Of a stretch of 64,000 nt of DNA, positions 20,661-34,275 are shown in pieces (the first letter of the stretch is position 1; every line of letters starts with the position of its first letter). The translations under genes were made by a program, and so were the position numbers. The DNA lies in NCBI RefSeq assembly GCF_027172205.1, contig NC_070612.1, positions 28,917,183-28,981,182 of the forward strand, read 5' to 3'. The DNA comes from Podarcis raffonei. Lineage: Eukaryota; Chordata; Lepidosauria; Squamata; Lacertidae. The notes beneath the pieces were generated by a model that saw only the letters and a list, made by a program, of their open reading frames with translations, made no database searches and was not told where the DNA came from.

Positions 20661-21180
20661 CAGCAAGAGAGGAGCAGTAGAAGCTGGGACAATGGCAAAG
20701 CAGGTCAAACTTTTGCCATCATCTCCCTGCTTTGCTTTGCTGCTACTGTCCCCCGCCCTGAAGAGAAGGGAGAAATGATGGACCCCCCCCCCCCGGAGGA
20801 TGTTGGACCCACCCGCTGCAGATTCGCAGCAGCTGGCCTGATGGCAGACTTCTAGGTGTGGTGGGGAGATTAAGGGGGGAACTGCTGGTTTGATGTGAAT
20901 GGTTTTTGGACTAGGGAGGGGGGTTGAGGTTTGATTTATCTGCTCATTAGTGGATGGGAGTATTGCTTTGCTTATTGTTTGAGGACTGCTAATGTTGTTT
21001 GCTGCTGTTTATGGGGCTCGTGTGTTGTTATTCTATCACTTGTATATTGTATGAAAGATTACTTTATTATATGATTCCCCCCTCTTTCCTCACCCTGTGG
21101 TAGTGTGGATGTGCACATGTTTTGCTTTAATATAAGCTGCTGGAACACCTTCGAGTGATACGTGACTAATTAAAAAATAG

Positions 21181-21555
21181 TAAAGGTAAAGGTAAAGGAC
21201 CCCTGGATGGTTAAGTCCAGTCAAAGGCGACTATGGGGTTGTGGTGCTCATCTTGCTTTCAGGCCGAGGGAGCCGGCGTTTGTCCACAGCCATCTTTCCG
21301 GCTCATGTGGCCAGCATAAATAAACCGCTTCTGGCACAATGGAAAACCTTGATGGAAGCCAGAGCGCACGGAACTACCTTTTACCTTCCTGCCGCAGCGG
21401 TACCTATTTATCTACTTACACTGGTATGCTTTAGGACTGCTAGGTTGGCAGAAGCTGGGACAGAGCAATGGGAGCTCACCCCATCACGCAGATTCGAACT
21501 GCCGACCTTCTGATTGGCAAGCCCAAGAGGCTCAGTGGTTTAGACCACCGCTCTC
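21181..21555 (-). mobile_element. Sauria-type SINE, inverted
   Basis: Begins aaaggtaaaggacccctgg (complement of the SINE tail) and runs to the tRNA-like head (attcgaactgccgacc). An open frame inside is not a gene. Confidence 0.85.
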
Positions 21556-21561
21556 CTCCAT

Positions 21562-21912
21562 GAATTTGTCCAATCTTCCTTTAAAGCCACCTAGGTTGGT
21601 GGACATTACTGCCTCCTGTGGAACTGAGTTCCCTAGTTTAACCATGCACCGTGGAAAGAAGTATTTTCTTTTGCCTGTCCTGAATCTTCCAGCGTGCAAC
21701 TTCATTGGATGCCCATGAGTTCTAGAGTAAAGATGGTGAAAGACTTTTCTCTATTCACTTTCTCTGTGCCGGGCATAATTTTAAAATAAAATTCAATCAT
21801 GTCACCTCTCATGTGCCTTTTCAAACTGAAAGGTCCAAAAATGCTCCAGTTTTTCTTCGTAGGGGAGTTGCTCCATTCCCTGGATCATTTTGATTGCCCT
21901 TTTCTGAACCCT
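21562..21912 (-). repeat. Old interspersed repeat, part 2
   Basis: 'tgaatttgtccaatcttcctttaaagcc...gattgcccttttctgaaccc' is the continuation of the family at 20437, separated from it by other sequence and the SINE. Confidence 0.5.
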
Positions 21913-22141
21913 TTTCAACAATAATGGTTTCTGCATGCCGGCAGAATGGACTTCCACTCACGGAACGGGCCTTACCCTTCCTGTCACACAAAATTGGGCA
22001 TCACACAATGCTTAAGGCAAGATGGAATGCCAGCCAAGTAGAGAAGAGCGTCATAAATAAGTAGACCGCCCCCCCCTTCTGCTTGCATTGTGCAAATTAA
22101 AGCATGTTAAATCATTCACAAACCACGGTAAGGGTACTTAC

Positions 22142-22214
22142 TGTTTGCTCTTACTGTGCTATGTAAGGTGCAGAGTATATTAAGCAGAGAAAATATCTTC
22201 AGAGTTCGGCCCAT
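22142..22214 (-). CDS. PAR1-like receptor, copy A, exon 1 (signal peptide)
   Basis: Short exon with ATG in good context (A at -3, G at +4) encoding MGRTLKIFSLLNILCTLHST then VRAN, and a donor A|gtaagtacc, phase 1. It aligns with exon 1 of B and C. The codon matching their upstream Met is CTG here, so the start is fixed at 22212-22214. Confidence 0.82.
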
Positions 22215-22244
22215 TATTCCTCCAGAGGCACACCTCAGCTTTTG

Positions 22245-22690
22245 CTGCCAGGTTTCTTAAAAAGGCTGCAAGGATTTATCTGAAAGGCATGTTCTCCTGA
22301 CCCATTAAGTTCTCTAAGATCAAATTCCACTCTTCATCTTTTCATCCAGTTTGGGCTTGACTATTAGCTTAAAGCAATTGGAGACCCAGAGCTAACCCCC
22401 TACTGTCAGAAAAGCAACCTTCAAAGAGACAGGACTAAGAAAGAGGGAGGAATGGGCTTTTTATTTCTCCCTCCTAGCTGCTTTTCAAAGCTTCATAAAA
22501 GACTGCTTTCATGAGAGTAATGAGAGTCATCATATTAATAGGAGGAATTATCTACATGGTTTGGCATCTTTCATGTTTGTTCTCAAAAGATGCTTTCTGA
22601 AAAACAAAATATTTCTGAAAATCACATTATGACCCATGTAATGGATACTGATGTGTTTGGATGGTTTTGAACGTTTCCATTTTCAGGGTG
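22245..22690 (-). promoter_or_regulatory. Promoter-side block of copy A
   Basis: Aligns with the blocks upstream of B and C ('aaggattt', 'tccagtttgggcttga', 'ccattttcag'). No CpG island and no obvious TATA placement. Confidence 0.45.
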
Positions 22691-22699
22691 GGACGGACA

Positions 22700-25600
22700 A
22701 TTAAACCTCATTAATGAACAGAATGTATCCCTTTTCCCTATCTTGAGTACCTGTAAGTGCATGAAGTGCTTTACTATTAGTCTCTTTTCTCATCACAATA
22801 ACTCTTGTGATGGGATTGTGACTTCCAGGATAATTCATGGCTGAGCATCCATTCGAAAATCCACTCCATTTCACTTTTGATGCTATTACACCATTCCAGA
22901 GTCCATTGTCACTGTGAGAACAAGCAAAAGGTAAGGCCAGATGTGTTTAGAAGTGTTAGGAGATAGTCCCATGATTTGAGCTGAGAACACATGCTACAAG
23001 TACCTTGCTGAAATTGGGCATTACAACATTACCCAGCTGGATCTGGAGAAAAGCACATCTAGTCTAGACTCTTGTTCCCCATTTGGTCAGCTAGTGCCTG
23101 AGAAGCTTAGAAACAGCACATCATTGAGGACAAGTCCTCTCGCACTGTTGTTCCACAACAGTTGCCATTCAGAGAGCAGAGCTCAGATCTACTGAAGCTA
23201 GGGGAGCCTCTGGTGGTCAAAGAGCACAATTGCAGTCAAAGCTAGGTGCCTGGCCAGGGTTGAGGTCTCCATGGATCGACAAATACAGCACTCTTGCTAA
23301 TATTGGCGGTAGCAAGATGCAGAAAGGGAGCAGGAGTGTGTCTGCTTGGAGCCACTGGTATCTTCACGTGTTGGCTCTGTCCAAATTGTTTGGGAAACCT
23401 CTGATTCATTTTAGTCTCTGTACACAAGTTTGTATCTGCAGAGTCCTTCAGTACTGATTCTGTAGTGATGGAGTTGTTATCCTGTCCATGTGCTCAGATA
23501 AATGTTTGAACAGTCCTATTGCTTTTCCCTATTTAAGACAAGTAAAACAACTTCTGATCAGGTTTGGCCATTGTGAAAGTGGCACCTCCAGGGGAATAGA
23601 TAGAATAATGGAATTGATGCTTGCTTTTTCACTTGGCTGGTGGCACTTCTTGCTTGAAGGACACTGGCACCCCTCCCCATGCTTTCAGGTGTTTATGAAA
23701 ATGGTAAAAGGTGCAAGTCAAAATAATGTGACCATGTTAGGACATGATTTTGCCATAGTAACGCCAACCCAGCTCCCTTGGTCATCTACCATCAACAGTC
23801 CACTTTGGGAAGGATTCTGTAGGGTAACCAGCCTCATAATACTGTCCTGTGGGATTAATCTGAAATAGGGTTGCTGTATTTCAAAAAGTTAAATTCCTGA
23901 GCTTTTTTCAAAGAAACTCACCAAAATTGTTAAGCTTTTTGGGGAAAACCGAACCACTGCTTTTCCCGCCTGGTTGCCATACATCTGGGTTTCCTCTTGT
24001 CATTTTGCAGATTCAGCAAAATTCCCCCAACACCAATTTTCCTGATCTATGGCAAGCCTACTTTGAAATAGGTGGATTTTGTTGTTTTTAGGTAGTGCAT
24101 TGCCTACTAATTTGACCCTTTCCAATCACTTTCTGTTGTAACTTTATAGACAATACACCTTGCCACTTTTATTTATTGTATTTTTATGTTTTGAGTTTGT
24201 TTGTGCCACATTTTTGTGTTCAAGAGTTATCCCCCTTCTGCCTTCCCCCTTTAGTTGAACGGCTGGTGAGTGAGAGTTCCTTTTCATTCCTGTTAGTATC
24301 CTTTATTTCCATTTGATATTGTGTATTTTTGCAGTGTTATCCCCTTTTCCTCTTCTCAGATGTCTACAAATTTTCAGACCAACTGTATAAAAAACAATAG
24401 ACGGGAAGGATTAACAAACATTTTATTCACCCAGAAATGTTCACTTTTGCCCTTGTGGAAGAATCACTATGACTATCAGTTTTAAATCTAGCAGGTTTCA
24501 TCTCCTGGCAGTGAAAGAGATAAATAGATATAGATAATAGATAGATAGATGATAGATATGTCATACAGCTAAGTCAAAACGCAGTCAAAATTCACAGTAA
24601 AAAAGAAAAAAATTACTGAGGCAAACAGACTTCTTTATAAACACTGTACAAACAATAATGGAAAAGAGAAAAGTATGACTTCCTGTAACTGAAACAATAT
24701 TTGTACAACTTAAGGGTTCCTGCATTGGGAGATATCTGCCTGCAATTTGGCAGGCTTAATCCACTCTGGAGAAACTCCTCTTCCCGTAAATTTCATCCAC
24801 ATCAGTAAAAATGAGGGCGGGGTTTAGCCATTTTCACATCTCTATAACAATGAATCATGGGAAACAGAGCTTCCTTTTGAACAAAGCTGATATGGACACA
24901 GATTATGAGTCAAATGGGATATATCAACTTGGAAAAGTTAGGGCTGTTTCATAAAGCAGTTCTCTTGGTCCACATTGATACTCATATAATGAGATGCTTA
25001 TATGTCCCAACACTGCCACACATACACATTCTGGAACTTTTTGCAGTCCAGGTATAAAATAACTGCAAATACTTACAGGATTCAACAAAGGCTGCAATTA
25101 AGTAAAACCCTTGAAAGATTACAAGAACGTTTTATCTGGGATGGTTATAAAGAAGCTCAAAGGTCAGTTCATGATCCTGACCCACTATCTTGCCCAACTC
25201 ATGGAGGCACATTGGAATAACAAAACAGGTACTAGACACAAACACATGGAGAGAAACATAGTGTTACAGAGGTTGGGTACCATCTCTGCTGAGCTGTAGA
25301 AAGATTCTTGGGAGATCCCAGTGCTCACTCACGGTCTGGGTTCCTTTGCAAATCAAGATGTGGCGGAGGCTGTCATACCTTTAAGAAATATGACCTATTC
25401 GCATATTTACACCTGAATTCAGATGGAAAGAGCCCAGATCTTACAGCATAGTCATCTCAAGAGGGGCTTCTTCCCCACAGCAGTGCAGCACCATTCATCA
25501 TGTTAACAGCTTGGCTTATCACTCGCTAGCTATGTGAAACTGCCTTGGTTTGTGATCCTAAACTGAATGGCTCTTCTGGGTTTCAGTCAGGGGAGATTTC

Positions 25601-26300
25601 CAGCCCTACCTGGAGATGCCAGGGACTGGACCTCCTGGGAGCTTCTGCATACAAATCAGATGCTCTAGCCTATGAAGTAGGCATGCAATGGAAGTGATAT
25701 TTTTAAAAAGCACACATACAGTAGCAGTATTGGATAACCTTTCTGTTGTCTATGGATTCAGCATTTTGGAGCAGAGCGATCCTACAGCAGAGAGAGATTC
25801 ATGGTGGTGTTACCACTATTTCCTAAACTGTATCAGCTAGGGCAGGCCAAGGCAACTCACCTCCAATTTAAAGGAATGAACTATGCCATGCCTTAGGCCA
25901 GTGCAGCTTTTGCCTGGGGGCCTGAAGAACCTTGACTGGCCTGACATGCTGCCAAACTACTTTTTCAGTTCCTGTACCATAGACACCACAAAGACCATAG
26001 ATTGCCCCTTCATTGTAGTTTAGCCTTATTGTGACTGAACAATAATGCAAGACCAAAATGCCTGATTCCTATAAACTGCCACAGTTACTTGTTTCTAACA
26101 TTTAAAAAAATTATCTTTGTTGCTGTGGGATACAGATAGAAGATAAGTTTTAAGCAACCTGACTGAAGCTTTTGGAATATTCAAGGTTTACATGTTTCAG
26201 AGCAGCAATTTTTAAGTGAAAATATATCAGACTGGATATCATGTATGACAAACTTGTATCATGGCATAGGTATGAACACACAACAAATGAAGCAGATAAA
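22700..26300. other. Intergenic; no gene recognised
   Basis: Open frames such as 23488-23868 have no recognisable domain, no splice context and no paralogous match. A (gata)n run is at 24515-24560 and a worn tRNA-SINE-like piece at 25580-25690. The rest shows nothing identifiable. Confidence 0.5.
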
Positions 26301-26303
26301 AAG

Positions 26304-28613
26304 TTTATTATTGCTGCAGGTTAACTCAATTTTCAAACATAATAATAAACATCTGTCTATCAACATTATAGTTTTAAGAAAGCAAATACCATAATTTATT
26401 TGGTTAATATGAATATATAATAATATAACTTCCAAAAATTATGAAATATTTACACATTTTACTTATGTTTGTACATCAATAAAATTAAAAATATATGGTT
26501 AAATTACTTTACATTAAATGTATTTTGATAGGGATTTGACCCAGGAAGAAAATAGAAGTCAATACTGGGTCATATCCAAAGTCAGTCCAGCTCAGAGTAG
26601 ACCCAGTGAAAATAATGGACATGAAGAACTTCGGTTCACTATTTTCAATGTGTACACTAGTATGTATAACCTAGTTGGTCACAACCATTAATATTCTTCC
26701 TATAACAGGTATTTCCTCCTATATCAAACCCAGCTAAATACCCTTTTATATCTTTTCACACACAAAAATGGAAAACAATATAGTAATGCAATACATCCCA
26801 AATAAAATTGTTAGAATGCTGAAAATACCTGCTGACAGATTAGCAGACACTTCTTCTCAGTTTTAAAATGCTGCTTTAGATTCTGAGTTTCAGGATACAA
26901 GCCTATATCTACTTGTTTAAGAGCAACGACAATTGAAATCAATAGGACTTACTTTTGAGTGGATAAGTAGTAGTTTTACTTCTCCCATTTGGTAATTATA
27001 TTATCTACACTTAAACAAAATGTATGTTTAGAATGTTTAGATGTTGCTCCAGCAGAGGCAACTGTTGACAGAAGAGGAAGGGATGCAAATTTTGCTGATT
27101 TTCACAGCCTCCGGCACCATCCAAAAATCTGTTCTGAAGGTTTGGGAGAGCATCCAGAGTATGTTTTTCATAATTATGAAAACAGAAGGGAGGGAGAATG
27201 GGCAAAAAGTGTCCCCTTGCCTCTTGCATTAATGGATGCCTCTGTTGGATCAAATGCTTTTGCACTCACTAGATGCAACACTTTACTTTTTTGTTACATT
27301 AGAAACCCTATGGGATTCTAGAGTAGAAACTTGCAGTTTCTGTGCTAAAGAAATGCATCAGCTAAAAACCTAAATTCAACTGCTAATGAAAGTAAAAGTA
27401 ATTTACATAAAGACAAGTAATATTTAATTAATTTTTATGTCCCAGGGCTCACTTGTAATTTTCCATTACTGAGTGCGAGTTAATTAGATTTTTATAATGA
27501 TGCAGTGCCTCAGTCTGTTTTTAAAATGCATTTCACACACACGATCAAGGTACGACACATTTTAGGAAAAAACTAAGCTACAGAATAACTAAATCATCTG
27601 TAGAGAGGTACCCATCCAAAGCAAATACCTGTAGAAAATATATTCTGAACAGGACACATTGGAGTTTCACTCTATTTTAAAAGTAGAAACACATGTTCAG
27701 CATAAGACTTAAAGCAGAACCAGTTTGAAATAAATATGCCAGCATACCTTTTCTCTGATTCTTCAAATATTTGGACAACTACAAACTACTTGGTTGACAG
27801 TGTGATCTAGTCCGTGTTAAACCACATTAATAGAATGTAACTAGGCTATTCAGTGCATAGTTGTGATGGGTACAGAGTAACACCAACTAGCAACCAGTTC
27901 TGGCTAGTTATAACTTTTTGCTTCTATTCATGGAAGGATAACTCTGCTCATGGAAACAGCCATTTTATAAAGTACTGTGTCTCTTTATAAAGGAGCAAAA
28001 GGTTAGGATGCAAGCCAATCTGTTCTGTAAAATCAATATCCAGGTCTCAATCATGAGCCAAAAGTCCATTGTTTATATTCAACAGAACAATAAAAAGGCT
28101 TATCATGACTTGAACTTTGTGTGACAACAGCAAATTGCAAATATTGACTCATTTGTCTTTTAAGGAAATCTTTCAGTTTTTAGCTTCTAAGGCAGCCAAA
28201 ATATGTAGAGCAAAATCATGAAATATGAAGAATGCATTTCAGAAGGCTCAATCATATACTACAAATTAGAAAAGCAGTGTTAAAAAAAGACCACTGATTC
28301 ATTTAATTTCAGGAATCATCAAATGTTGTAATACAAATAATACTTGAAATTAGAGTACCAATAAGAAAAGGGATATATAAACTCAAAATATCTCTTTAGT
28401 CATAGGGTCATTAGGCAGCTTTGAATGAAATAAGTGTCTCTTAGCATCCAAAGCCACTTTGTAAATGGAAACAGTGATTTCGTTCAGAGGGCTACTGTAA
28501 TGTGGCAAACAATGCATAAAAAATTGAAGTCTGTTTTAACAGTTTGTAGATTTTAGTTGTTGGAGGTTTTCAGCCATAAGTGACCTATGTCAGTAGAATC
28601 AGATTAATACTTC

Positions 28614-28661
<48 letters not shown>

Positions 28662-29035
28662 GCGCGCGCACACACACGGATGCAGTACATATCTGGGTAA
28701 AGTTTTCACAGGAAAACACTGTTTCAACACCTCCTTGAGTCTCCCTATCAACACCTTCCCATACCCTATATCCTTTTTAATGACAGGTTATCTGTTAACA
28801 AACATGTTAATCATGTGAAAAATGTGATATGGCTATTCTTCAGTATAATAGCTTAAATATATAGCTATATAAATAATAAGTGCACAAAATGTACTTTTGT
28901 CCACAAAACAGTATGAGTTGTAGCAAATGTTTCTCATAGTAAGAACAGATTCACTGAAATTCGTGGACGTACTAACTATTTGGGTCCATTGATTTCAGTA
29001 AGTCTACTTTGAACAAAACTTAGCTGATTGCAATC
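26304..29035 (-). other. F2R: Probable long 3' UTR of F2R
   Basis: About 2.7 kb mostly free of recognisable repeats, downstream of the F2R stop. Minus-strand AATAAA signals lie at 26304-26309 and 26397-26402. It holds a (CT)n(CA)n run at 28616-28678. The length would fit the long 3' UTR of vertebrate F2R, but the end is a guess. Confidence 0.4.
28616..28678. repeat. Compound (CT)n(CA/CG)n microsatellite
   Basis: About 20 ct units followed by a mixed cacgcgcgcgcaca run, potential Z-DNA-forming purine-pyrimidine alternation. Confidence 0.95.
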
Positions 29036-30228
29036 CTATGTTAATAGCTTCCTGTAGACACTGTTACCAAGTGTACTGGTGCAAGTACCCCTTCTACTGG
29101 TCCTAGTCATTAACTGGCCACTGGTACTGGTACTGCAAGATTCAGAGGTCTTTTTACAGCAAAAAAGATTGATAAGGTGTCGCTGGCATTCAGAAGAAGT
29201 GTAATAATAGATCAAAGGATCAATGCAGCAACTTATACTGCTAGTACAGACACAGATGAGATAGGCAAAGTAGATATTCCCCAAGTAGTTTTTGTAAGAA
29301 AAACTGATGTAGTGAATTAACAAAAGGACATTGGTTGGACCAAAGCATATAATAAAAACGGAGAAAACAGCTACAGACAATAGTAACGCCCGTGTTTTCT
29401 TGCTCTGCTTCGCAGCGACATTCGAAGACCTAAGACTCCGGATGATACACACATAGCAAACAGCAGAAACAATTAATGGCACAAAAAAGAAAAGAGAAGA
29501 GAAAATGGTGAAAAAAATAAGGTAATAGCCTTTAAGATCATCTTTGTTCAACACATCATGACACGTTGTAATGTTTAACTGAGGGATTCTTTGGGTTTGC
29601 TCATTGATTAGCAGAGGTATCACTCCAGCTATTGCTACAAGCCAGATGGCAAGACAGACCACAAAGGCACGTCTTCGTGTGCGCCATGACAGGGACTGCA
29701 TTGGGTACACCACTGCTAAGAAACGGTCCATGCTTATCACCATCATCAGCAGGATAGAGCAGTACATGTTGCAGTAGAAGGTAGCAGTGACAAAACGACA
29801 CATTTCAGGTCCAAATGCCCAATTGTTCCCAGAAAAATGGTAGACAATCTTAAAAGGAAGAACACTCACAAAGAGAACATCAGCAGAAGCCAGGCTGAGC
29901 ATGTACACTGCAGCTGGCTTTTTCACCTTCATTTTTATCAGGAACACAAGAATTGCCATGATGTTCAGAGGTAGACTCAGTGCAACAACTAGGGTATAAA
30001 CTGATGGAACAAAAATGGTCAGCCATCCACTAGTCAGGTACTCCTTGACATCTCCAGAGATCCGTTTAGGTGGCAGCATTCGTGTTTCTCGAGGGAAAAT
30101 ACTTTCATTGATAGAACCCGATCCAATTTCTGAATCGTTTTCAATGTCATCGTCTCCCAATGGGATTTTTTCATATTCTTCTTCTGTTGAATAGGGGAAG
30201 GTTTTTGGTCCAATCTGAGCAAAAGATT
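29036..30228 (-). CDS. F2R: F2R (PAR1, thrombin receptor), exon 2
   Basis: Orthologue of the thrombin receptor. With exon 1 (36185-36272) it gives 426 residues; human PAR1 has 425. After the phase-1 junction the exodomain reads ESFAQIGPK|TFPYSTEEEYEKIPLGDDD. Lys38 is the likely cleavage residue, TFPYST the tethered ligand, and YEKIPLGDDD matches the acidic, hirudin-like thrombin-exosite site of PAR1 (KYEPFWEDEE). Human PAR1 is cut after Arg; Lys at this place is known from human PAR3 (LPIK|TFRGAP). Seven membrane segments follow, with MDRFLAVVYPMQSLSWRT after TM3, ITTCHDVL in ECL2, FGPTNVLLL in TM6 and DPLIYYYTS in TM7. The Ser-rich C-tail ends VYRKLLT, as human PAR1 ends YKKLLT, which identifies it as F2R rather than a paralog. 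Same orientation and order relative to IQGAP2 as in mammals. Confidence 0.96.
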
Positions 30229-32261
30229 CTAGAAAATAAAGTTTATGGTTATTAAACATATTGGGTAACTCACACATTTAGCAGAAAATACTTTTCTGAA
30301 GTAAAATTCTTTTGTGGACTAGAAAAAGGCATATTCACTGCCTTTTCCATTTTTCAAATATCTTGTACAATTAGCATGTTACTTCCTTTATACTACCTTT
30401 TCATTTCCCCGCCCCCAGTGTTTATGATAGCTGCTTTTAAGTAATTTACATTCTGTTATTTACAATAGATCTTGTCTGCACCTATTAAGATGACATTAAC
30501 ATATAAAACAGGGATTCCTATTCATCACCTCTGAAATTTTAACAACAGCAGTTACAAACCCTCTTATTCACTGAATATTCATCAGATACTTTTCCAGACT
30601 ATTTAAATATATGTTTCAATGCAAGAAACATTCAAATTCCAAAAGTATTTATCTTGATTATCAAGTGAAACTTTGCCGGAAATCATGGACTTTCCCTTGC
30701 CCCAGTAAGCTAAAGATAGCCTATTGGATTTTCAAACCTCCTTTAGATAAGACACAATTCTTATTACAGTACATGGAATGTTCATTCTGCGTTAATATCT
30801 GCCTGATAGCCCATGTTGTATTGGGCTATATTCTGAAAGGCTTGCTCAATATCACATCAAAGAATTGGAATGCTATGATAAGAGAACTCAGAATGATTTT
30901 GTTTCTATATCCCCATTAAAACAGGCCATCGTTGTTCCAGTATACAGCACTTTGAGCCTGTAGGTTTTCTTCAGATAGGTTGGAGAAAACCCGATACTAA
31001 TTGTGTCACCCACAATGACTTATCTTTTAATTCCAACCTATATCTTAGACAAAACAACTCTTTTAAAGTTTTGGGTGTCCAGTTTCATGCATAAAGAAAT
31101 AATTAGTAATAACAAGAATAACAACAAAGTGTATATTATACAGGAAATTAGTCCTTTAAAAATCATTTCAGATATATTCTGACCCCAACCGCACAGCCTT
31201 TGCAGGACACAGCCCTCACCTGCACACTGTCCGAGGGGCCCCCCTAGAGCAGTTTTCAGGGGACCTGGAGCTACAGGGGGAAGGAGACATCACCTCACTC
31301 CTTTCCTCCACTGTGACCACAGCTCCATCACTAATATGGATCCAATCATTTATGACTTCAGAAAAGAACTACTGTGATAGATGATCCAAGATGTCATTTG
31401 TGAAAAACTATAAAATGTCCATAGCACATGGAAAGTAACTGATGATGAAGTTTGTTCCCGATGGGTTGTATACTTTAGGCTGTCTACTAACCCAGTGCCT
31501 GTCTAGCTACAGAAAAGGCATGACAGGAAAGATCATTTAGACTACTGGAATGGCATTCACAGTACAAAAGAATGGATCAAAGATCATGTGACTTCTCATC
31601 AGCCTCAAAGTGTTTTTGCACTGCTAAACAAACTCAGTATTCTGTAGACTGTACTTTGGTCATTCAGCATTATTCACAAATAAGGAAGAACAGAAGAGCT
31701 GGAAACATCAACTTCAGGGTTTTTCCCCTCCATATAGGGCTTTCATATCCTAAAACATTAGTTGTTCCAAATGCTCCTAAACATACTGATTTTAGGAGGC
31801 TTACTAAAGTGAGTGTTGTTAGTATAAAGATACGTAATAGAGAGTGGCACATATCTATTGTTTGTGCAACAAGCATGATGTCACACTGACCTTTCATGAT
31901 CTAGTTCTTAAAAAAAATGTTGCTACTGAAGTTTAATCCTCAACACAGATATCTCTTAAATTGATTTTAAATAAAGCACTATTGTGACTTATTTTGACAC
32001 ACCCATTCACTTTATGCCGAAATTCGACACACAATCCCAGTCCAGGCTAGGTTACTCCAAAACCATGATTAATTATTTGTGCTCAACATAAACAACAGTC
32101 TCTGCCTAGTATGGACAGCCAAATGAAGATTAGAAATTGACACATCCCTAAGCAGATTTTGTAACTTAAAATGCATTTGCTTTCAATTACTCCCAATATT
32201 AAACCTTCCAGATGTATCTCTCAAGAAAGATATCTTTAAAGAACACTAACAGTCACTGAGG

Positions 32262-32626
32262 GACGCGGGTGGCGCTGTGGGTAAAAGCCTCAGTGCCTAG
32301 GGCTTGCCGATCGCATGGTCGGCGGTTTGAATCCCCGCGGCGGGGTGAGCTCCCGTCTTTCGGTCCCAGCTCCTGCCCACCTAGCAGTTCGAAAGCACTC
32401 TTAAGTGAAAGTAGATAAATAGGGACCGCTTTATAGAGGGAAGGTAAACAGCGTTTCCGTGTGCTGCGCTGGTGCTGGCTCGCCAGAGCAGCTTCGTCAC
32501 GCTGGCCACGTGACCCGGAAGTGTCTCTGGACAGCGCTGGCCCCTGGCCTCTTAAGTGAGATGGGCGCACAACCCTAGAGTCGGACATGACTGGCCCGTA
32601 CAGGCAGGGGTACCTTTACCGTTACC
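32262..32626 (+). mobile_element. Sauria-type SINE
   Basis: gggacgcgggtggcgctg head, caggggtacctttacc tail, flanked by the direct repeat cagtcactga. Confidence 0.9.
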
Positions 32627-32880
32627 AGTCACTGAATCCTTCTCATGAGTAAACAGTTCCAGCAGCTTTAACAAAAATACAGCTGTTAGAAGATAGACCC
32701 AAGGCCATGACTGCATTTGCATCTTTCATAAAATGTCAAAGTCTGCAGATGCTGGTCAGGTGAACGGAGTTGTGGTGCTTATAGCACAAAGCTTTTGTGG
32801 CTGAGGCATAAGAGAAGAAAGACTGAGTCATCCACCACATCCAGCCACTAAGGGACATCTTCTATCAAACAAATTAAGTA

Positions 32881-33085
32881 CAGTGGTACCTCGGGTTACA
32901 GACGCTTCAGGTTACAGACTCCACTAACCCTCTTAACCTCAAGTTAAGAACTTTGCTTCAGGATGAGAACAGAAATTGTGCAGCGGCAGCGCGAGGCCCC
33001 ATTAGCTAAAGTGGTACCTCAGGTTAAGAACAGTTTCAGGTTAAGAACAGACCTCCAGAACGAATTAAGTTCTTAACCCAAGGTT
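32881..33085. mobile_element. TcMar/Tigger-like MITE
   Basis: cagtggtacctcgggttaca start after TA; right terminus worn (taacccaaggtta). Confidence 0.8.
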
Positions 33086-33116
33086 AATTTTCACCTACTT
33101 GGTTGGAAGTGCCATC

Positions 33117-33119
<3 letters not shown>

Positions 33120-33199
<80 letters not shown>

Positions 33200-33200
33200 C
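33120..33200. repeat. Compound (CT)n(CA)n microsatellite
   Basis: About 25 ct units followed by about 15 ca units; open frames across it are artefacts. Confidence 0.97.
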
Positions 33201-34047
33201 ACCTTGGTAACAAAATGCCTCTCTCAGTTGCTGTTTGCGTTTCAAAGACACATCTGTAACATTTCCTACCCCTTTTGTACTGCTTTTAAAATTACTGTTG
33301 CATTTGTGTGGGAGCAATTTATTATTTTGAATAATCAAAAAAAGAGATATATATTGTTTGTGAATATATATAACAGAAACACACACACACATATACACAA
33401 ATCGGTCCACATATTAAGTCCCACTGATTTCAATTGGTCTGCTCTAGACATGATTATGCCAAACATGATCCAGTCCAATGCATCAACACAGTATTCAAAC
33501 TCGGCAACTGAAATTAAGTCAAATGTGGAATCAAAGCCAGAGTTAACTTGGAAAACACACTAGATCAGTAGTCTTCAATTTTTTTCAGAGCTGGGACCCA
33601 CCTTTAACTCATTTAGGCACCAGTTTCTTAATCCCCCCCATACTGCATTTGTATGGTGGTAGTGTTGCTTCTTCAACACAACTTGATTTAGGCCCTTACC
33701 TGGTGGTGAATCCCACTCACCAGCAGACGACCAAGGCACGAGGTAAGAGAGCCAGTATAAGTCAAATAGTGTTGTGTTGCCTAGTGGTTGGAATCGTAAT
33801 CCTCAAGCTGCAAAGTCTATTTTCAGGCAGCTGATCCTTATCGAATTACAATTATATACCCATCAAGTCCTTCTGTTAATTTAACTCTGTGCCCTTCTGT
33901 GCATACACCCAAACTTACTAATGTCTTGTTAACAAGAGCCATAGACTGGCGCTTATAGTTTTAAAGTATTCACCCAACATGTATTTTTTTGTCATGGGAA
34001 GCAGAAGCAGATTGACAACCAAGTGGTGGGGAAACAATAGGAAGTTA

Positions 34048-34275
34048 CAGTGATACCTCGGTTTACAAACTTAATCTGTTCCGGAAGTCTGTTCTTAAAC
34101 CAAAGTGTTCTTAAACCAAGGTGTGCTTTCCCATAGCAGCAGGGGACTCAATTTACAAATGGAACACTCTCAACAGGAAGCGAAACATGTTCTTATTCCA
34201 AGGCAAAACTCACAAACCAAAACACTTACTTCCGGATTTGCAGCGTTCTTAATCCAAGTTCATAAACTAAGCTCT
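34048..34275. mobile_element. Tigger-like MITE, worn
   Basis: cagtgatacctcggtttac after TA, with 'gttcttaaaccaa' inner repeats; right terminus unclear. Confidence 0.6.

Larger units (their letters stand above)
19541..22141 (-). other. Intron of PAR1-like copy A
   Basis: Phase-1 GT-AG intron of 2.6 kb, longer than in B and C because of repeats: a DNA element (20304-20435), two pieces of an old interspersed repeat (20437-20660, 21562-21912) and a Sauria SINE (21181-21555). Confidence 0.75.

Noticed and set aside
23488-23868. 126-codon open frame
   Set aside because: No recognisable motif, no paralogous match, no splice or promoter context.
33099-33563. 154-codon open frame
   Set aside because: Translates a (CT)n(CA)n microsatellite and its flank.
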